Notes: generated from the sequence alone by a model not told the origin. Positions 11,566 through 24,783 are shown, numbered from the stretch's first letter. The stretch: 64,000 nucleotides of DNA from Balanoglossus misakiensis (GCA_040954595.2 CM082592.2:11594001-11658000), one strand, 5' to 3'. Program-made: numbers and translations.

Positions 11566-14500
11566 CTGAATAAATACATTAGGTAAAAAAACTTAGATTA
11601 AAACAAAAGTTATACAAAATTAGCATTGCCTTTGGTCACGTGTTGTATATTTCGAAGCTCTCTTCCTCTATTTTTCTGTTCTTGTTAATTGTGGAGAATA
11701 CATTCTGGTAACTTAAGTTCATTAATCATTTCGGAAAGTTTTGAAGTTGTCGAATGAATAACAAATCCGCGGGAACTGAAGAGAAATGTGTTTAGATTGG
11801 AACTGCTTCGTGTCGCGGATTATGGGCATTGATTTCATGAAGGTAATCTGCAGATTAAATTAAGCTGATATTGCTTCCTCTTGGCAACGCCTCTCTCAGA
11901 TGATGAAATCAAGGTCAAAGCTGATCTCAACAACATTCAATTTTAGAGTGTACTATGCATTTTTCATCACTGTGCTTTGAAGTTGTGCATTTTAGAACGG
12001 CTCGTCTTTCAGGCAATTTTGAACAACACCGATGGGCTGAAAGACTTCTCAGTGGATCTCATTGAGCGTGATTGTAAGATAAGCGTAATCACAAAAGGAA
12101 CAAAATCAGAAAGCTAAAGATTAGACCTCGCCTGCAGTAACCCGGTGGTTGTTTCAATAAGCAGACAAGGAAATATCCGAAATTGACAAAAACATCAAAA
12201 AGCAAAATGGAAAAAGCTCATGGAACTTTAATTGGCTGAGTGTGCAAATTATAAATACCGTCAAATTCATTAATTTATTTATCAACCTTCCCGGAAAAGT
12301 CATTATTTTCATAGTATGGCGAAAAAAAACGAGTATCTCTAAATTCGCAACAGCACGCGCACGCACGCACGTATACACTCACAAAACTAAGGGAATATCC
12401 TGGCGACAGAAACGATTCTAGACACGGTTAAAAGTTAGCAATAAAATAAACATCGCTGCATGTCTCGTGGGTTCAATTTGTAGCTTTACGACGGCAAAAC
12501 AATTTTGGTGACACGCCAAACGACCAGAATTAAAGGAAATATTAAATAGGCAATAACGTTGGCCGGTGAAATACATTTTGGCCGCCGCAGAAAGTGCCTG
12601 GACACGTACAGATAACATCGTTAAAACACTAACAACTTTGTTATTTCTCTGGAATGATTTCCTCGCGTTAAATATACCATTCGCGTAATCGCAACATTGA
12701 ATGCATTCGTTCCTACAGTTGTCAATTTCATTTTGCGTCACTTTACGCAAGCATTCGTTTGATTGGTTTACAGTCGTCAAAGAAACGGTTATCGCTGCGG
12801 GTTTAACCAACTGTACGGATTGTTGTAAAATTTGATGGGTAAGTTGTTAATGTGTTTTGGAAATCATTTGTCGGATCGGAGAATCTTCTCAGAAAACGAA
12901 GTGATCATTTATTACCTGGCCCTTAAAATGTTACACGGCGGACAAGATACGAATATTTTCGATGCGATTCTTTGTTATGGCCATCGAAATCGTCATGAAT
13001 GTAACACTAGCATCAGAAGTAACAATATTAAACTTTTGCGAGCCTCATACTTATAAAAGTAATTGGGAAAATTACTGTCGCGATGAAAGTTTTTGGAAAC
13101 AAGATGGTGAACTCCTTAGTTTTAAACTTTGTCACCAACTCTGGGGGAAAAGTTGGAACTGTTTGGATTCTTCGATTTCTTTCGGTTTCCATGGTTACCA
13201 ACAACAATGCTTGGTTAATCAGAAACGGGATAGGCATATAGAAGTGAAGTAATTTCGTGAAAATGCGTGGTTTTGACGAGCATGGGTACGAAACTCGGGC
13301 CTGAAAACAGAATTTAGTTTTTTTAAATGGACGTCTTTTTTGTCAAGAGGCAGCATTCGTGGGTGACAAAAACAAAGCGATCGTACTTAGAAGGCCCGGT
13401 GTCTGATTCAGGTACTCTGTATGACATTTCAATTACAGAGCAATCAAGAACTTCTTTTGTATTCATTCACATATCCCAAGCGATGCCTACATGGTTCTGC
13501 GACTGTGGCAGTGGCTTCGAATTTCTGAAATCCCCCATCCAGGCTCGTTTTTCTGTGATTCTTCGGCAGAAATTCCCAGATAGAGATGAGTAACGCCAAA
13601 CCCGCATTGTTTGACCCGAGTCATGTTACATTTCAGGCTCACGTCAATCATGACGTCAGCGCAGAAACTGACAGTGCCACAGAGACACACGTGTCCATCT
13701 GCCTATTAAAATTCAGCACAGTTCAGGCGAAAACTAGAAATTCCCTTAAAATAAAATGACAATTATCGCCATCGTGCAGCAATTTTCATGTTTTGCACTT
13801 TGCTGATCCGTGAAATTTACTTTCAATATTGCCAATCAGAAATGCACCACTACCCTTATGGCAAAGGGTATACATACAAGGCAAAGAGAAAAAAATAACA
13901 AAAAACCGCAATTTTTAATGGCGTCAATTGATTTTTGAAATGGACTGTTCGTCTCTATCTGCCTATACAATACAGCTGGGGTCGATGTACTAATATAGCT
14001 ATCAGTTTATCATTTGCTGTAAATTCTTGTCAACGGCTGAAGGAGAACGAACGAATCCAGGTAATAATTCTAGTTTCTGCTAAAGTTAAGAAACCCTCTA
14101 AGGATGGTAACCGTCCATTCTGTAAAAGAGCGGAAATTTGGTGCAAATTACAATGGACCTGCACGATAAAAATAGGTACATGTATTAAAGGAGAACTAAG
14201 ACTCCTATAAACTGGAAGAGGGTCCTTCATTTCTGGGAGTCTCTCAATCCATTCGGTTTTATTTTATTTTTATTTATAAAGTATTACAAGGTGTTATTGT
14301 GGTTACTGATTTTTTTCAAGTTTAGCACGCTTACAAAACCTCTCACTAAGTAATGTGAAACGATCTGGAATGGTCTCTGTAAGTGGAAATTGATAACGAT
14401 TGTTGGCTCGACTATTGTATAGATCCTGGGGCAGACGACATCAACACTGCACGGGCGTTTGCTATTCCATTAGGGTATCCATTAACCGGTACTGGGGATC

Positions 14501-17500
14501 TGAAGTTTGATAGTCGGAAAGCGATTTCTTGGCGCTTCTTCAACGGGAGACAAACACGGATTTCCCGTGCGTATAATGACTGCTCCGATGGCCGCAATGC
14601 TCGTTCGGAGTCTCATCGCCAAAAAGAGGCATTAAGCGTAATGATGAAAGGTTTCGTAAATCAAACAGATGACGAAATGTGAACGGGCGATTCGTATGAA
14701 ATGAATGGCCAATGAACTACGGAGGTAGAAAAATCATGTGTGACGGAAAAGAGATAAATCGTTTGCTCGTAGTGTACTATATACACCGCCGATTTCACGA
14801 ATATTCATCCTGTTCAAAATTAGTTTTTGCAAATATTCGCAGGGCATGCAGTATACACTTAAGTTCGCTTTCCACTCCGACAAAAAACAGAGGCAGGGAG
14901 AATGATGCCGAATCTGTCGCTTGTTTTAACGCCTCGATCGCGCCGTAAATAATAATTTCTGGTAAATAATTACCAGTGGTGATTACGGTCATCATATGAG
15001 ATTAAGGGGAACTCTCCAATTCTTCGCTAATATAGTGTTATTGTACCTACGTGATGTTCATTTCACGGCGTACATGTGCGTTCTTGTCAGAGTCACATTT
15101 CAAGATGTCAATTTAACAACTCCGAAGTTGCTGCGAGACGCTGCTGATTTTTCGGCTTTGAAAAGGTTAGAGAGATAGCTTTTGTATTAGTTTATGACGC
15201 CTAATTTGATTTTGATTTTGAGACTGCCTAGAATTAAATTTTCAAAAGTGATTTTATCCTTTTTATACAGAAATGCGCCGTGGTTTCCTGTCATTTGTTT
15301 ACATAAGACTTTCGTGGTTTCCGAAAATTCTTCATATTCTATAACAAGATTAGCCAATCCAAAAACCTGGCGCCGTACTTCGAGTTCTTTGGTCACTGCG
15401 TAAAGGTCCAAACTTTTTGACGAATTATGAATTCCACCGTCAAAACGATCCCTGGGTGATTTGTTTGCGGTCTGTATCAACCCAGTCCCTCTCCATGTTA
15501 AAAGTCACATTTTCACCGAAAGGAAGGGAGAACATATCATTAATCATAGTCTCTACAATCCGCCGGATACACGTCATTTTTTTCTCGTTTATATATTTGA
15601 ATCATTTTACTGCGATGCCAAGGGAATGGAAAATATGAGCGAACACACGAGTCGAAAATCTTGTCATAAAAATGTTCACCGTGTGTTAATTTCTTGTGAC
15701 GTTTATGACTTGTGTATATTCCACCTCGTTTTTCTTGCAATCGTGCTGGCAGTTATTGATCGAGTCATAAAGAAGTCTCGCTTGCGAACGATCAGAGCGT
15801 AATTAAATTTCGCGAAATTGACATATACATTGAAAGCAACATGACCACCGATCTTTTTTTTCCCTTTTTCATCGGGGATTGGCACTATTGACGTGGTCGT
15901 TACGGGCGGAGGCGAAATATGAGGTTATGTGCTTGCTTGTTCGATTCCAATTACACGTACAGGCAACGCGTGGATGCGGGTCCGGCCGCAATCGGGAAAT
16001 AAAAGCGACTGGGGTCGACGCAACCCGTGTGCATGCTACAGGTGTGGTTCGCCCGCTCGATGGAAATTTCTCAGTGTGTGGAGAGATTAATTAGAAACTC
16101 GCGTAAATATCGCCTTTTTTCCAGGAATGGTATTATCACACGCGTTTTCTCCATTGTTGTCCGATAGTAATATGTAACCAATGACAGTTGCTTCACGCTT
16201 GAAGGCACATGATGCCCGTGTGATTCTGTGTTTACTTCCGATGCTATAGCCACCTAGCGAGCGCACGTCCGTGTCAGTAGCGAGGCGACGCGTTACAGTC
16301 GCGACCCGCCGATCAGACAGAAATCCGGCAATTCCTGCTTGCCTTCAAGTGGTCGCGTCTATCAAAGAGAGAAACAACGAACCGGACTGCCGTCGTCGAA
16401 AAATCATCGCCAACCTTGTCTACTTATACGTCACCTTTCTCACGACTTCGCCGAATTCGCGCTCAATTTCGTGTGTTGTGCCGGGCTAAATGCGTCCGCC
16501 ATTCGACCAGGCTTCATAAAATATTTCCCCCTATCACCACAATATTTTGTAGAATTTCTAAAATTTCAACACTGCTAGTAACATCGGCTATCGTTTCTCA
16601 CAAAACTCGGTAGCATTTCTCTGCAAAATCAATTTCAAAATATTTCCATCCGACAAACTGGTGATCTCGGTCACTCCATCTTTGACTTGTTTTGTTTGAG
16701 CCGGCCGTGGATGGGGGATTCAGATCTCACAAATCGTCGGTAGAACCAACCGTATCGTTTGGCTGATTCGTGAAAAGGTACTTTTCAATACCCGATTATT
16801 ATGTGATATGGTTTTGCGCATGGGTACACTTACACAATGTTGAACTTCGCCTGGGTGATATAGCGTATTTCATTTTATCGTTGATTAGACAGCTCGGCGC
16901 ATCTGTATGTTGTTTCGCGAATTCATTCACCGAACACCGCGTCGACAAAAATGAGCCGTGGTCGTTAATTTAAACATTCCGCACCGTTATTTCAGGGTTA
17001 TTTGGATCTACAAACTCTCTCGCGCTATCTTAACGCCAAATTCACTTCAAATATTCAGTGGGTGACGCCCGAAACTGGATTTAGCCGAAAATATTCTGTA
17101 TGTCATGGTTTGCCGCGGCTCACCCTCGACAAGGCGGCCATTTCGACTGCAGACGCAACCACAACGAGCGCAGTTTTGCACTTTGCGTACGTAGTGTATA
17201 CGGCTACGAGTTTTGTCTTAATCGTTCGTTGCAAAATGCGGAAAGCGTCATTTTTTCTTCAATATCTTTCTAATCCCTTTTGCCAAATCATTTCAGATTA
17301 CGCGAATCCAGTTTCTATGAAACGCGAGCGAGAAACGGCACTAATACCTTATCGCCCAGCGAAGTCAAACTCTGTATGAATTATTGAAATTACAACATAT
17401 GTCGATTAGCATATTTATAAGCACGCTGAATGCACGCACAGAATGAGTTTATTGTTGGTCTGCCGTTTTTAATGTATATCTTGCTTCGGAGGTAAGCCGA

Positions 17501-18709
17501 TTACAATTCAAGTCCATGCATTCATGCAAATGTCAAAACGTCGCCTGAAATATATAGACGGAGATAGAGAATACGTATATCTGGTGGTGCTGATGTCATA
17601 ATCTGGGATGACACTTTTTTTGCTTGTTGACCCTAAGAAAGTTTCTGTGAAATTGACTTTTTTCAATTTTCATTTTGTGTGATTGGTGGTTTTCTCGATC
17701 AAAAGACCCGGTGAGAGAAAAGGCGATACAAATTCACGAACTTAGTGAGGAAAAGAAGGGCCGATATGGAAAAACATTGCCTTTACACGCATACATTTGA
17801 AATTCACGTTTTGCGCAATCGTGGAGATGTTGGTTAGCTTTTGTGCGGGGTGCTTAAAACGCACGCTGCAGTCAGCGCGTGTTTTCGGAGTGCGTAACAA
17901 GTTCCTAGAATAAGGCATTCACAACGTCATTGCCGAGAGAGAATTATTGAGAAATGCTTTGATATTAACGACGAAAAGAAGATAACACGTTGACAGAGGA
18001 GTGTCCGTGATTTAGTGTTGATTGCGAGGGACTTTGCCCAGCGGCGCGGATCTTCTGTCATTTAAAACCCATTGTCTGTTTTTTTCCTAACTTCTTATTA
18101 GTTTTATTAATCTCAAATTCTGGATAGGATATCTCCGTCCCAACCACAAAAAACATGTCTTTACATATAATTAACAAAATCGGAAGTTCCTTTAGAAGGG
18201 AAACCCCATAGGTAATTTGCTGTTGTATTCAATTGACCGAATCTGTTTCTCAAAGGAGGTGTCAGAAAATGAAGGGTGAGCAACCTTCCTACATGTCAGC
18301 TGATTCATATTAAAACGGCTCATTTTTTCTCTCCACGCGAACTTGAAGGAAAATCCGACAGTTCAAGCGTCCTGCAAATCGGGTTAGAAATTCAATTACC
18401 ATGTTGTCAATGGCAACAAGGTCGGCATCAACTATTCCGAGCGCGGCGCGTTCGGGCAGCAACTTTATGAATACATATTATTCACTTCAACTTGTTTTAG
18501 TGACCTCGAGTGTGAGTATTACGGCGATGGAGGTGATCAGATTTTAAATCCCTTTTTTTTGTATTTATTATAAAATCGAACAAATAGATGGAGTAGCCTA
18601 CGAGGTTTTTGATGCGCGTTTGAAGGCTTTTGCTATTTTTTATCGAATTTTGTGTTCAGTAGAAAAGTTTGAAAAGATTCTCAACTCAGAGAATTTTTTT
18701 TAGATGTAC
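11566..18709. other. Non-coding DNA; possible intron of the minus-strand gene
   Basis: Seven kilobases of CpG-rich sequence without a coding segment I can support. Many open frames of 60-125 codons occur on both strands between 12.4 and 17.4 kb, as expected where stop codons are diluted by CpG-rich composition. None carries a domain or a convincing acceptor and donor pair. A lone CRE octamer lies at 13651-13658 and an octamer ATGCAAAT at 17524-17531. An imperfect RFX X-box, GTTGTCAATGGCAAC, lies at 18403-18417. Confidence 0.45.
18403..18417. promoter_or_regulatory. RFX X-box-like inverted repeat
   Basis: GTTGTC and GGCAAC half-sites are separated by AAT, one mismatch from a perfect imperfect-palindrome X-box. 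RFX factors bind such sites in promoters of ciliary genes. No transcription start is evident here, so function is uncertain. Confidence 0.25.
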
Positions 18710-18870
18710 CTTGTCGCATATCGCGGTCTTCGTTTACTCTTCGCCGTCCGATCTTTGACTTTGACATGGGAGCTGAGCCGTTTTGACACGGGTGACCCAA
18801 GCGGAGATTTCATCGGGGGATGAATCGAATTCTTGGCGAAGCGTTTCCTTTGGGTGTTTGTCGGAGGTAA
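18710..18870 (-). CDS. Candidate coding exon, basic and disordered
   Basis: On the minus strand the sequence after gccatatgcag (18871) is open for 53 codons plus AG, up to the donor ACAAG|gtacat at 18709. The peptide begins LPPTNTQRKRFAKNS and ends KSKRRPRYAT. It is rich in Lys, Arg, Ser and Pro, like a disordered nuclear tail. It enters in phase 0, which matches the exit of the candidate exon at 19018-19174, 147 bp upstream. The acceptor has a poor pyrimidine tract. Alternatively the ATG that overlaps the acceptor (ATGCAGTTA) starts a free-standing 58-codon small ORF ending in TAA just past the donor. Joining onward to the exon at 11469-11565 would give an immediate stop, so the two do not form one frame. 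Confidence 0.22.
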
Positions 18871-19017
18871 CTGCATATGGCAGTACCGGTTTTAGTCAGT
18901 CCCGTATCCATAACATCGAAACGTGTCTGTTTGAACGCTGACGGACCGATGCCCAGCAACCCTGGAGCGAAAGCTATCGCTTCCGAGGGGAAACGGTAGA
19001 TCATGTGGGCTACTCAC

Positions 19018-19174
19018 AAATACTTGCATATCATCCGAGATATGGACGCCGAGATCGGCAGTCTTTATGTAGTGAAACGGGATATGGCGTGCATCGATCG
19101 CCGAGGCTGTCTCCCGTCGTGCGAGAAGGCAGCGATTAGCTACCCAACACACGTCGCTCCCTGTTGTTTCTGAT
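19018..19174 (-). CDS. Candidate internal coding exon, 157 nt
   Basis: The minus strand shows a strong acceptor (tcctctgttttcctgatag) and a donor TATTT|gtgagtag at 19017. One frame, entered with two bases from the previous exon, is open for all 52 codons. It begins SETTGSDVCWVANRC and ends GVHISDDMQVF. Two cysteines, several aromatics and a mix of hydrophobic and charged residues look more like a folded domain than random sequence, but I recognise no family. The upstream segment at 22145-22210 ends in the matching phase, so the frame continues across the join. An alternative donor (GCAA|gtattt) lies six bases earlier. The region is CpG-rich, which raises the chance of a fortuitous open frame. 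Confidence 0.28.
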
Positions 19175-19245
19175 CTATCAGGAAAACAGAGGAGAACCGC
19201 CGCGGGGTTGCCCGCTCTGATTACACATTAAATTGATACATTTAA

Positions 19246-19257
19246 GGGGGGGGGGGG
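19246..19257 (+). repeat. G homopolymer, 12 bases
   Basis: A run of 12 G followed by AGAAAA. Confidence 0.95.
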
Positions 19258-19800
19258 AGAAAATGCGAGCGCAGCTGAAGCACGAGTGACCGTGCAAAGT
19301 TTTTGAAGTGTGTGGAAAATGTTGAAACTGTTGCGACACCGTGCGCTGGCGTTGACTCAACGATCCATGCTTCCGCGCGCATGCACGACCCTGACTGGGC
19401 GAATCGCCCGCATCAAAAGTGAAAAAGTTGCTGACATTGAGACCATTAAAATGATTCCGTGTAAGAACGTGGTAAAATATGATGAAATAAACTCGCTTTT
19501 CACTCTTAATAGTGATATACATGAAGTTGGAAAATCTCGTGGTGAAATCGTGAATGGAGAGCCACTGTGATAGCCTATTCAAACAGGTTGTTGAATCTTT
19601 ACTACAGCGCCGGTCGACATCGAAAGGGCGGCTTGTTCACTTGAATGGTAGTTTGCACTCAGTTGGAAACCAAATGCAAAATAACATTCACCCGAAAGGA
19701 GGTAGAGGAAAGGAGGGACTGGGTGTTGATAAATGGTTAGATAGACCGTCAAGCACGCGTGCTCACCGGGTGATCGGACTGACGAATCGATGAGAGTCTG

Positions 19801-19866
19801 GAGACTGGGAGAGAAAGGGATGGAGGGAGGGAGAGAGAGAGACGGGGGGGGGGGGGGAGAGAAACA
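19801..19866 (+). repeat. Polypurine tract ending in a 14-G run
   Basis: The plus strand is almost entirely G and A over about 65 bases (GGGA, GGAGGGAGG, then GA repeats). It includes 14 consecutive G at 19844-19857. Such tracts can form triplex (H-DNA) or G-quadruplex structures and mutate readily. Confidence 0.85.
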
Positions 19867-20612
19867 GACCCGCTTATAATTTGCCGTTGATAAAACGTTT
19901 GATCGAGAGACCATTCCATGTTAAACAATACTTTTCTGAACTTTAAGCATTTAAGAGTGACCTATGTGAAAAAGTAATAGTTGTGGCCATAAAACTATAG
20001 TATGGCCCGTTATCACTCACCGGTCGTGACTCACACAGACGTAATTAAGTTTGATAAACCATCCTTTTGAATATGGTTTAATTAGGATCAGTATATTTCA
20101 GCCTGTGCAATTACCTAGAATAATATTACAATCGGGCGTCGTTTGTCATTTCATAAAAAAATATGAATATGGATAAGACAAGTGTAGAGTACTGGGATAT
20201 GACTTCATGTGATGTTACAACGAGTACTTGAAATGATGTATGGGCGGTCATTCTCAAGCGTTGACTCAAACATTGTTTTTGCTCGTGCGGCGATAAAACA
20301 CTAATTTGATATAGAGAACTTGTCAGGGTAATAACTTTCCAGAAAATTGCGAATGGGCTATAAATATGCTTTATGTATTTTGCAACTATTTGCCTGTGCT
20401 TTCTTCCCCTTTTAAACCCTATGGGAAGTCGGAGGTTAGATTAAGGCGAAAATTGCGCAGAATCACTCTGGAGTTTTAGTATCACCTGATGAAATATCCA
20501 GACTACAACTCGCCCGGCCAATTTGTTGGCTTTATTAAGCCACTGCTTGGTAATTACCAAGATGCTTGATTATTTCTAAAGACAACTTCATCAACTGTGA
20601 ATCTGGTGGAAT

Positions 20613-20635
20613 TGGATTGGCCGTTGCCTGGCAAC
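20613..20635 (-). promoter_or_regulatory. Perfect RFX X-box beside two CCAAT boxes
   Basis: GTTGCC and GGCAAC form a perfect palindrome around a single T at 20623-20635, which matches the RFX X-box consensus. Immediately beside it lie two overlapping-period ATTGG motifs, which are CCAAT boxes when read on the minus strand. The X-box plus NF-Y site layout is known from RFX-regulated promoters. No transcription start can be seen nearby, so this is a motif-level call only. Confidence 0.35.
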
Positions 20636-22144
20636 TTTTTCATCATACAGACAACTTTACAAATTGGCTTGGGCGTTGGCTGGATTGCTGTCCGAGTAAT
20701 TTTAAAGAAACTACTTTAAGAACTTCACGAAACAGACCATTTCAGGATTCTTTTCTATATTTCGATAACCTGTGCACTTTCTTCTCGAGTTTGTGTTCCT
20801 ATCTTGCGGAAGTATCCCGCTTGGTTTCAGAAGAAGCCGCGACTCAGGTCAGCGTGGGGTCACCAATGTGTTACGCTGCAGATATTTGGGGAATGCAACT
20901 TGGAATCGTCGCAAATTTCTTGCAGACCAAACACCGTAACCCCGTTATCGTCTCACGTTTCGGGGGATCGCGACCGCGAACACCGGGGGTCAGATCTAAT
21001 GACTTTATGTTGGCTGACCTTTGACCTTTGACCCGGATCCAGGTTAATCAGAAATGTACCGCGTTGATTTATTTCACCAGAGTAATTTCATAGATTGATT
21101 CGTTCGCGGCTGTTGGCTTTCATCGAAGTTGACTCCGATACCCAGTAACGATATGTTAAAGAGATGAAACTACAGATTAAGTAAACTATTACCAAAAATG
21201 CGCTTTTCTTGCTCCCCATCATTATTCAGTCACAACAATCATTTTTATACGCAAGAAAGTTGCACGATAATAGAATCGAATTGTCACTGAATAGACCACT
21301 CTCTGGATATTCCTTCAAGAAACTTGGACATGAGAAGGAGCTGGTCACGCTCCGTTTCCTCGACACTCGTCAGATGAGTCATCTGATCACTTGATCGATC
21401 ATTTAATTTACTGGAAACATAATCGATAAAAAGTACATGTTTTTACCTCCATCGCTCTGTGAACAGTCATTTACCTCCATTTTGTACACGTCACTACCAC
21501 AGTTTTCCTCCTAAGTTTTAATTTACAAAACCGTTTGCTTGATTGTGTTTAATTGGCGTGTGCATTTTGGCGGCAATCTTTGCTGTATTTTTGTCATGCG
21601 TCGTAAATTTTAAAAAACTTGGTACTCTTATCTCGTTCTACTTAAGGGGGCAATGTTTAATCCCTGATTGAGATAATGTCACACTAAAAGTCGTGGAACT
21701 ATGAGCAACAGTGCGATGGAATAACTACGAGGCTTTTTTTCATTTTTTTTTTCACGCCCAAAACTTGCTGAGCTCGTTGCACAACGTTTCAGTCAAAACA
21801 GCAAAGTACACGTTTCAGAAATCTTGTCCATTTTGCCGCGGAGTGCGATGTTTGGCTGTACGTGTGCAATTGATCCAATATAAGCAAGTCTGCGTGACAG
21901 TTGCCGGGTTGGACTTTTCGCTCTGAAAACAATTGGACGTGCTTGCGAGACAGATCAGGCCAATTATCTATCGGTGTTCGCCCCGAAATACAGACAACCG
22001 CCTCGCTGTCTTTTTAGCTGAGACCCGAAACGAACTTTGCGTCTCGAGTCGAAATTGACTCGCGATCAGACAGATATCAGCGACGGCACGTTGGAAATCA
22101 CTCAGATCGTCTCTCGGCAAAAAAACACACACTCTAGTAAATAC

Positions 22145-22210
22145 CTTGCTTTATATGTCCACATCCTCACCATCTCTATGTACGTGTAGTTCTTGTAGCT
22201 TTCCGAAGTT
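22145..22210 (-). CDS. Candidate 5' exon of the minus-strand gene, UTR or coding
   Basis: The minus strand carries an excellent acceptor (ctgtcttttgttgcag) and a donor GCAAG|gtattt at 22144, enclosing 66 nt. One frame is fully open and includes ATGGTGAGGATGTGG in a strong start context (gagATGG). This frame exits in the phase required by 19018-19174. Spliced instead to 11469-11565, the exon would be 5' leader, because a TGA lies in frame upstream of that exon's ATG. Both uses are possible as alternative isoforms. Because an acceptor precedes it, a further upstream exon or promoter should exist above 22.2 kb. I could not find it. Confidence 0.3.
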
Positions 22211-23894
22211 CTGCAACAAAAGACAGAAAGGCAAACTTGGTTATTGGAGGAGCACAAAATTAATTTTAATTTTAATTATTTTTACGTTATTCCTATAATT
22301 ATTTTTATCTTATTCCTATTGCCCCCTTATCCAGTTCTATTGCCCTTTCGCCGTTTCTTGATCACACAGCGGCGAATAAAGAACATTTGTCGCAGAACAA
22401 AGACTATCGGTCATTATCAGTTTCTGGGGAGCGCTGGGCTTTTGTTATCAACCGGGGTGTTTTGTCCACCCAGCGGTTAATTGACTGTGCCAACGTCGTA
22501 CCCTGACCTGCACCATTTTTTCTGTCCACCGTACTATTATATCAAAATTTCGACAACCCACACGGACTGGGTTTATTATTATATTTTTTTAAAAGGAGGT
22601 CGATCATGCATCACTAAATGGCTGACATGATAAGTGCCTGGCTCGGTTTGAACGATTTCGTCCAACCAGATCCTTGTGTTTGCTTTCACGGTGTGTGACC
22701 ACGTGTTTCTGTCCAGGACAATTTGAATGTTTGTATCTGCTATATTGTATTTCATTATTATGCCCATCTCTACAAATTGCACTCATTTTAGCACAAAGAA
22801 TAATACAACATGATTTAAAAGTTAGAACTTATTTTATGACTGGTTTTCACCGCTCTACACAGCTCCGAAGTGGATGCGCAAACAGACCAGAGGAACGGAC
22901 ACCCCGCGCAGACGCAAAAAATATGATAAGAGCTCATTTGTACCGTTAATGCCGATAATGCAGTTTGAGAGCTTTTGGCCCCAGGCGAAGAATGGCTTAT
23001 CTTCGCTCATCTTCGGAAAAAGTTCGGGATCAGCAACCCGGAAGTCGGCAGATAAGCATGATAAGTGGAAGCGTTTTTCGGCTGATGCTCACGTGACCTG
23101 CCAGGTAACATCTCCGCTCAAAATAGGGGAATTGTTTTCGACGATCGCCGAGGAAGTTATTCATGAAATCACGGTTAACAGTTAGATCAAGCTAAACCAC
23201 ACAGGTGTATTAAAAGTACATTGTCTATACTCAGCTGCCACAGTCTTTCTGATGTGATGGTTGGGAGTTTTTGTGAGACCAAACGTTTACCATGATCCGG
23301 TCAGATTCGCTTCACCCTGGCTACAATCGGTCGAATCGATTTCCAGTTATTACAACAACTGTTAAGTACTAAGGTGGGTGGGCTACCGAGCATTAAAAAT
23401 GTCATTGAATTTTAATCATTTTTCTGCATTATCCATTGTCCCTGCAGATTCCACTCGTTTTCTCCAATGCCGTTAACAAAACGAACTAACAACGCAAAGA
23501 ATGTTTAATCTCGCGAAATTTCGATATCAAAAAAGTGCTAAATGATCATTTTAAGAGCAATGTCTCTTTCCGGTAGACTAACTCGAAAACATTGTATTAT
23601 TAAAATCGATCTTCTAGTTTGCTTTTTTCCGTGCGATTACATTGGGTCAACAGCAATCGCAGACTACATGTGGCTTTATCACCTCTGCGATAAAATCATG
23701 AATTTTATGGCTTAGAATCGATACAGGTGTAGTCTGGCTGGCGAAACCACTTTGGGAAGACCCCCCGCGGCTCGGAATGGTGGATGCGGACATCCCACTG
23801 TTACCGCTGCGATCTGCTGTATGGAGATTTCGACTTTACGGGGGACATGGGTGCCCCTGGGTGGAAGTAAAACACACGCCACTCTAACCTGATA

Positions 23895-23987
23895 ATGGCC
23901 TACTCCTACAGCGAAAATTGGTGGTATCCAAGGCGACGTCGTCGTTACTCAGACGACGCGACGATGTACCTGTCATCGGAACAATAG
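23895..23987 (+). CDS. Possible small ORF, 30 codons, Tyr/Arg-rich
   Basis: ATG in a good context (ataATGG) opens 30 codons ending at TAG. The peptide begins MAYSYSENWWYP, has a run of five arginines and ends in YLSSEQ. It lies in the most CpG-rich part of the window, which favours chance open frames. No family is recognised and no neighbouring splice site is evident. Confidence 0.12.
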   Translation: MAYSYSENWWYPRRRRRYSDDATMYLSSEQ

Positions 23988-24783
23988 GGCAGGCGCACTG
24001 CTAAACGCTGCGGGCGACTGGCGCTCGCGCAGCTTCCCCGATGGGACGCGGCTTTTGAAGCCATTACGCTCTTCGCCACTTAAAGGCATTAGGCGCGCTG
24101 CGGGAAAGAAGGCGACTAAAACAGGACGGCGGAAAGCGACTTACGTGTGTTGTATTAGTGGGTCAAGGGGTCACAATTTAGGTGTTTGCGATAATGCCAT
24201 TTTAAGAGCTAAGACTCGGCGATCTGAGGAAATTCATTGAATATTTGGTGTTGCGGTTCATGTGCGTCTCAGATCACCAAACTCTATTTCTGGCGCGTAC
24301 GAACTTTGCTCGCTCAGGAAATGAAAGAGCAAGGGATACCATGGCAACTAGGCGAGCAAGCGAAGTGGAGTGCACCGCCTTTGCACCGGGAGGCACCCAT
24401 CCGTGTTGGAGAGGATCGCCAGATAGACCGTTTGTCGTCAATATCGCAGGGAAGAATTCAAATTACCCGTATCTTCCGGACGCGAGTGTCACAACGCATT
24501 GGCAACATATGTGGTGATGCGCATGTGATCTGGAAGCAAAGCGGCAGAGTTGCCGAACAAGGCGTCGGTTTCGTTAGCGCTTGGAGGAAATCGGGGTAGA
24601 AAATGCATTGGACATGTCACTTTGAGTATGTAAGTTGAATAAGAAATAAACTCAAAGACTCTAATTTGCGCTTTTTTTCTTTTGAGGACATCGAAACCGC
24701 GCCCGAGTCTAAATATTTAATCGGAGTCGCTTGTTCGTTCATGATAGCCGTGATTCAACCAACCGACCGGTATCGGTGGGTGG

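Larger units (their letters stand above)
19175..22144. other. Non-coding DNA with poly-G tracts and an X-box/CCAAT pair
   Basis: No supportable exon lies in this interval. The longest open frame in the window, 20566-21024 on the plus strand, starts at TTG and shows no domain or splice context. G runs lie at 19246-19257 and 19844-19857, the latter at the end of a purine tract. A perfect RFX-type palindrome is at 20623-20635. If 22145-22210 and 19018-19174 are exons of one gene, this is the intron between them. Confidence 0.45.

Noticed and set aside
18264-18283. 20-nt segment between a good acceptor (gtttctcaaag) and donor (AAGG|gtgagc)
   Set aside because: Spliced after the exon ending at 8309 it gives a stop codon, and no neighbouring exon has a matching phase.
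18503-18534. Segment after an excellent acceptor (cttgttttag) near 18.5 kb
   Set aside because: Both possible donors give phase 0, which does not fit the exon at 36010. No independent support for coding was found.
20566-21024. Longest open frame in the window, 152 codons on the plus strand
   Set aside because: It starts at TTG, has no recognisable domain, no convincing splice sites and ordinary composition. A frame of this length is expected by chance in 64 kb on six frames.
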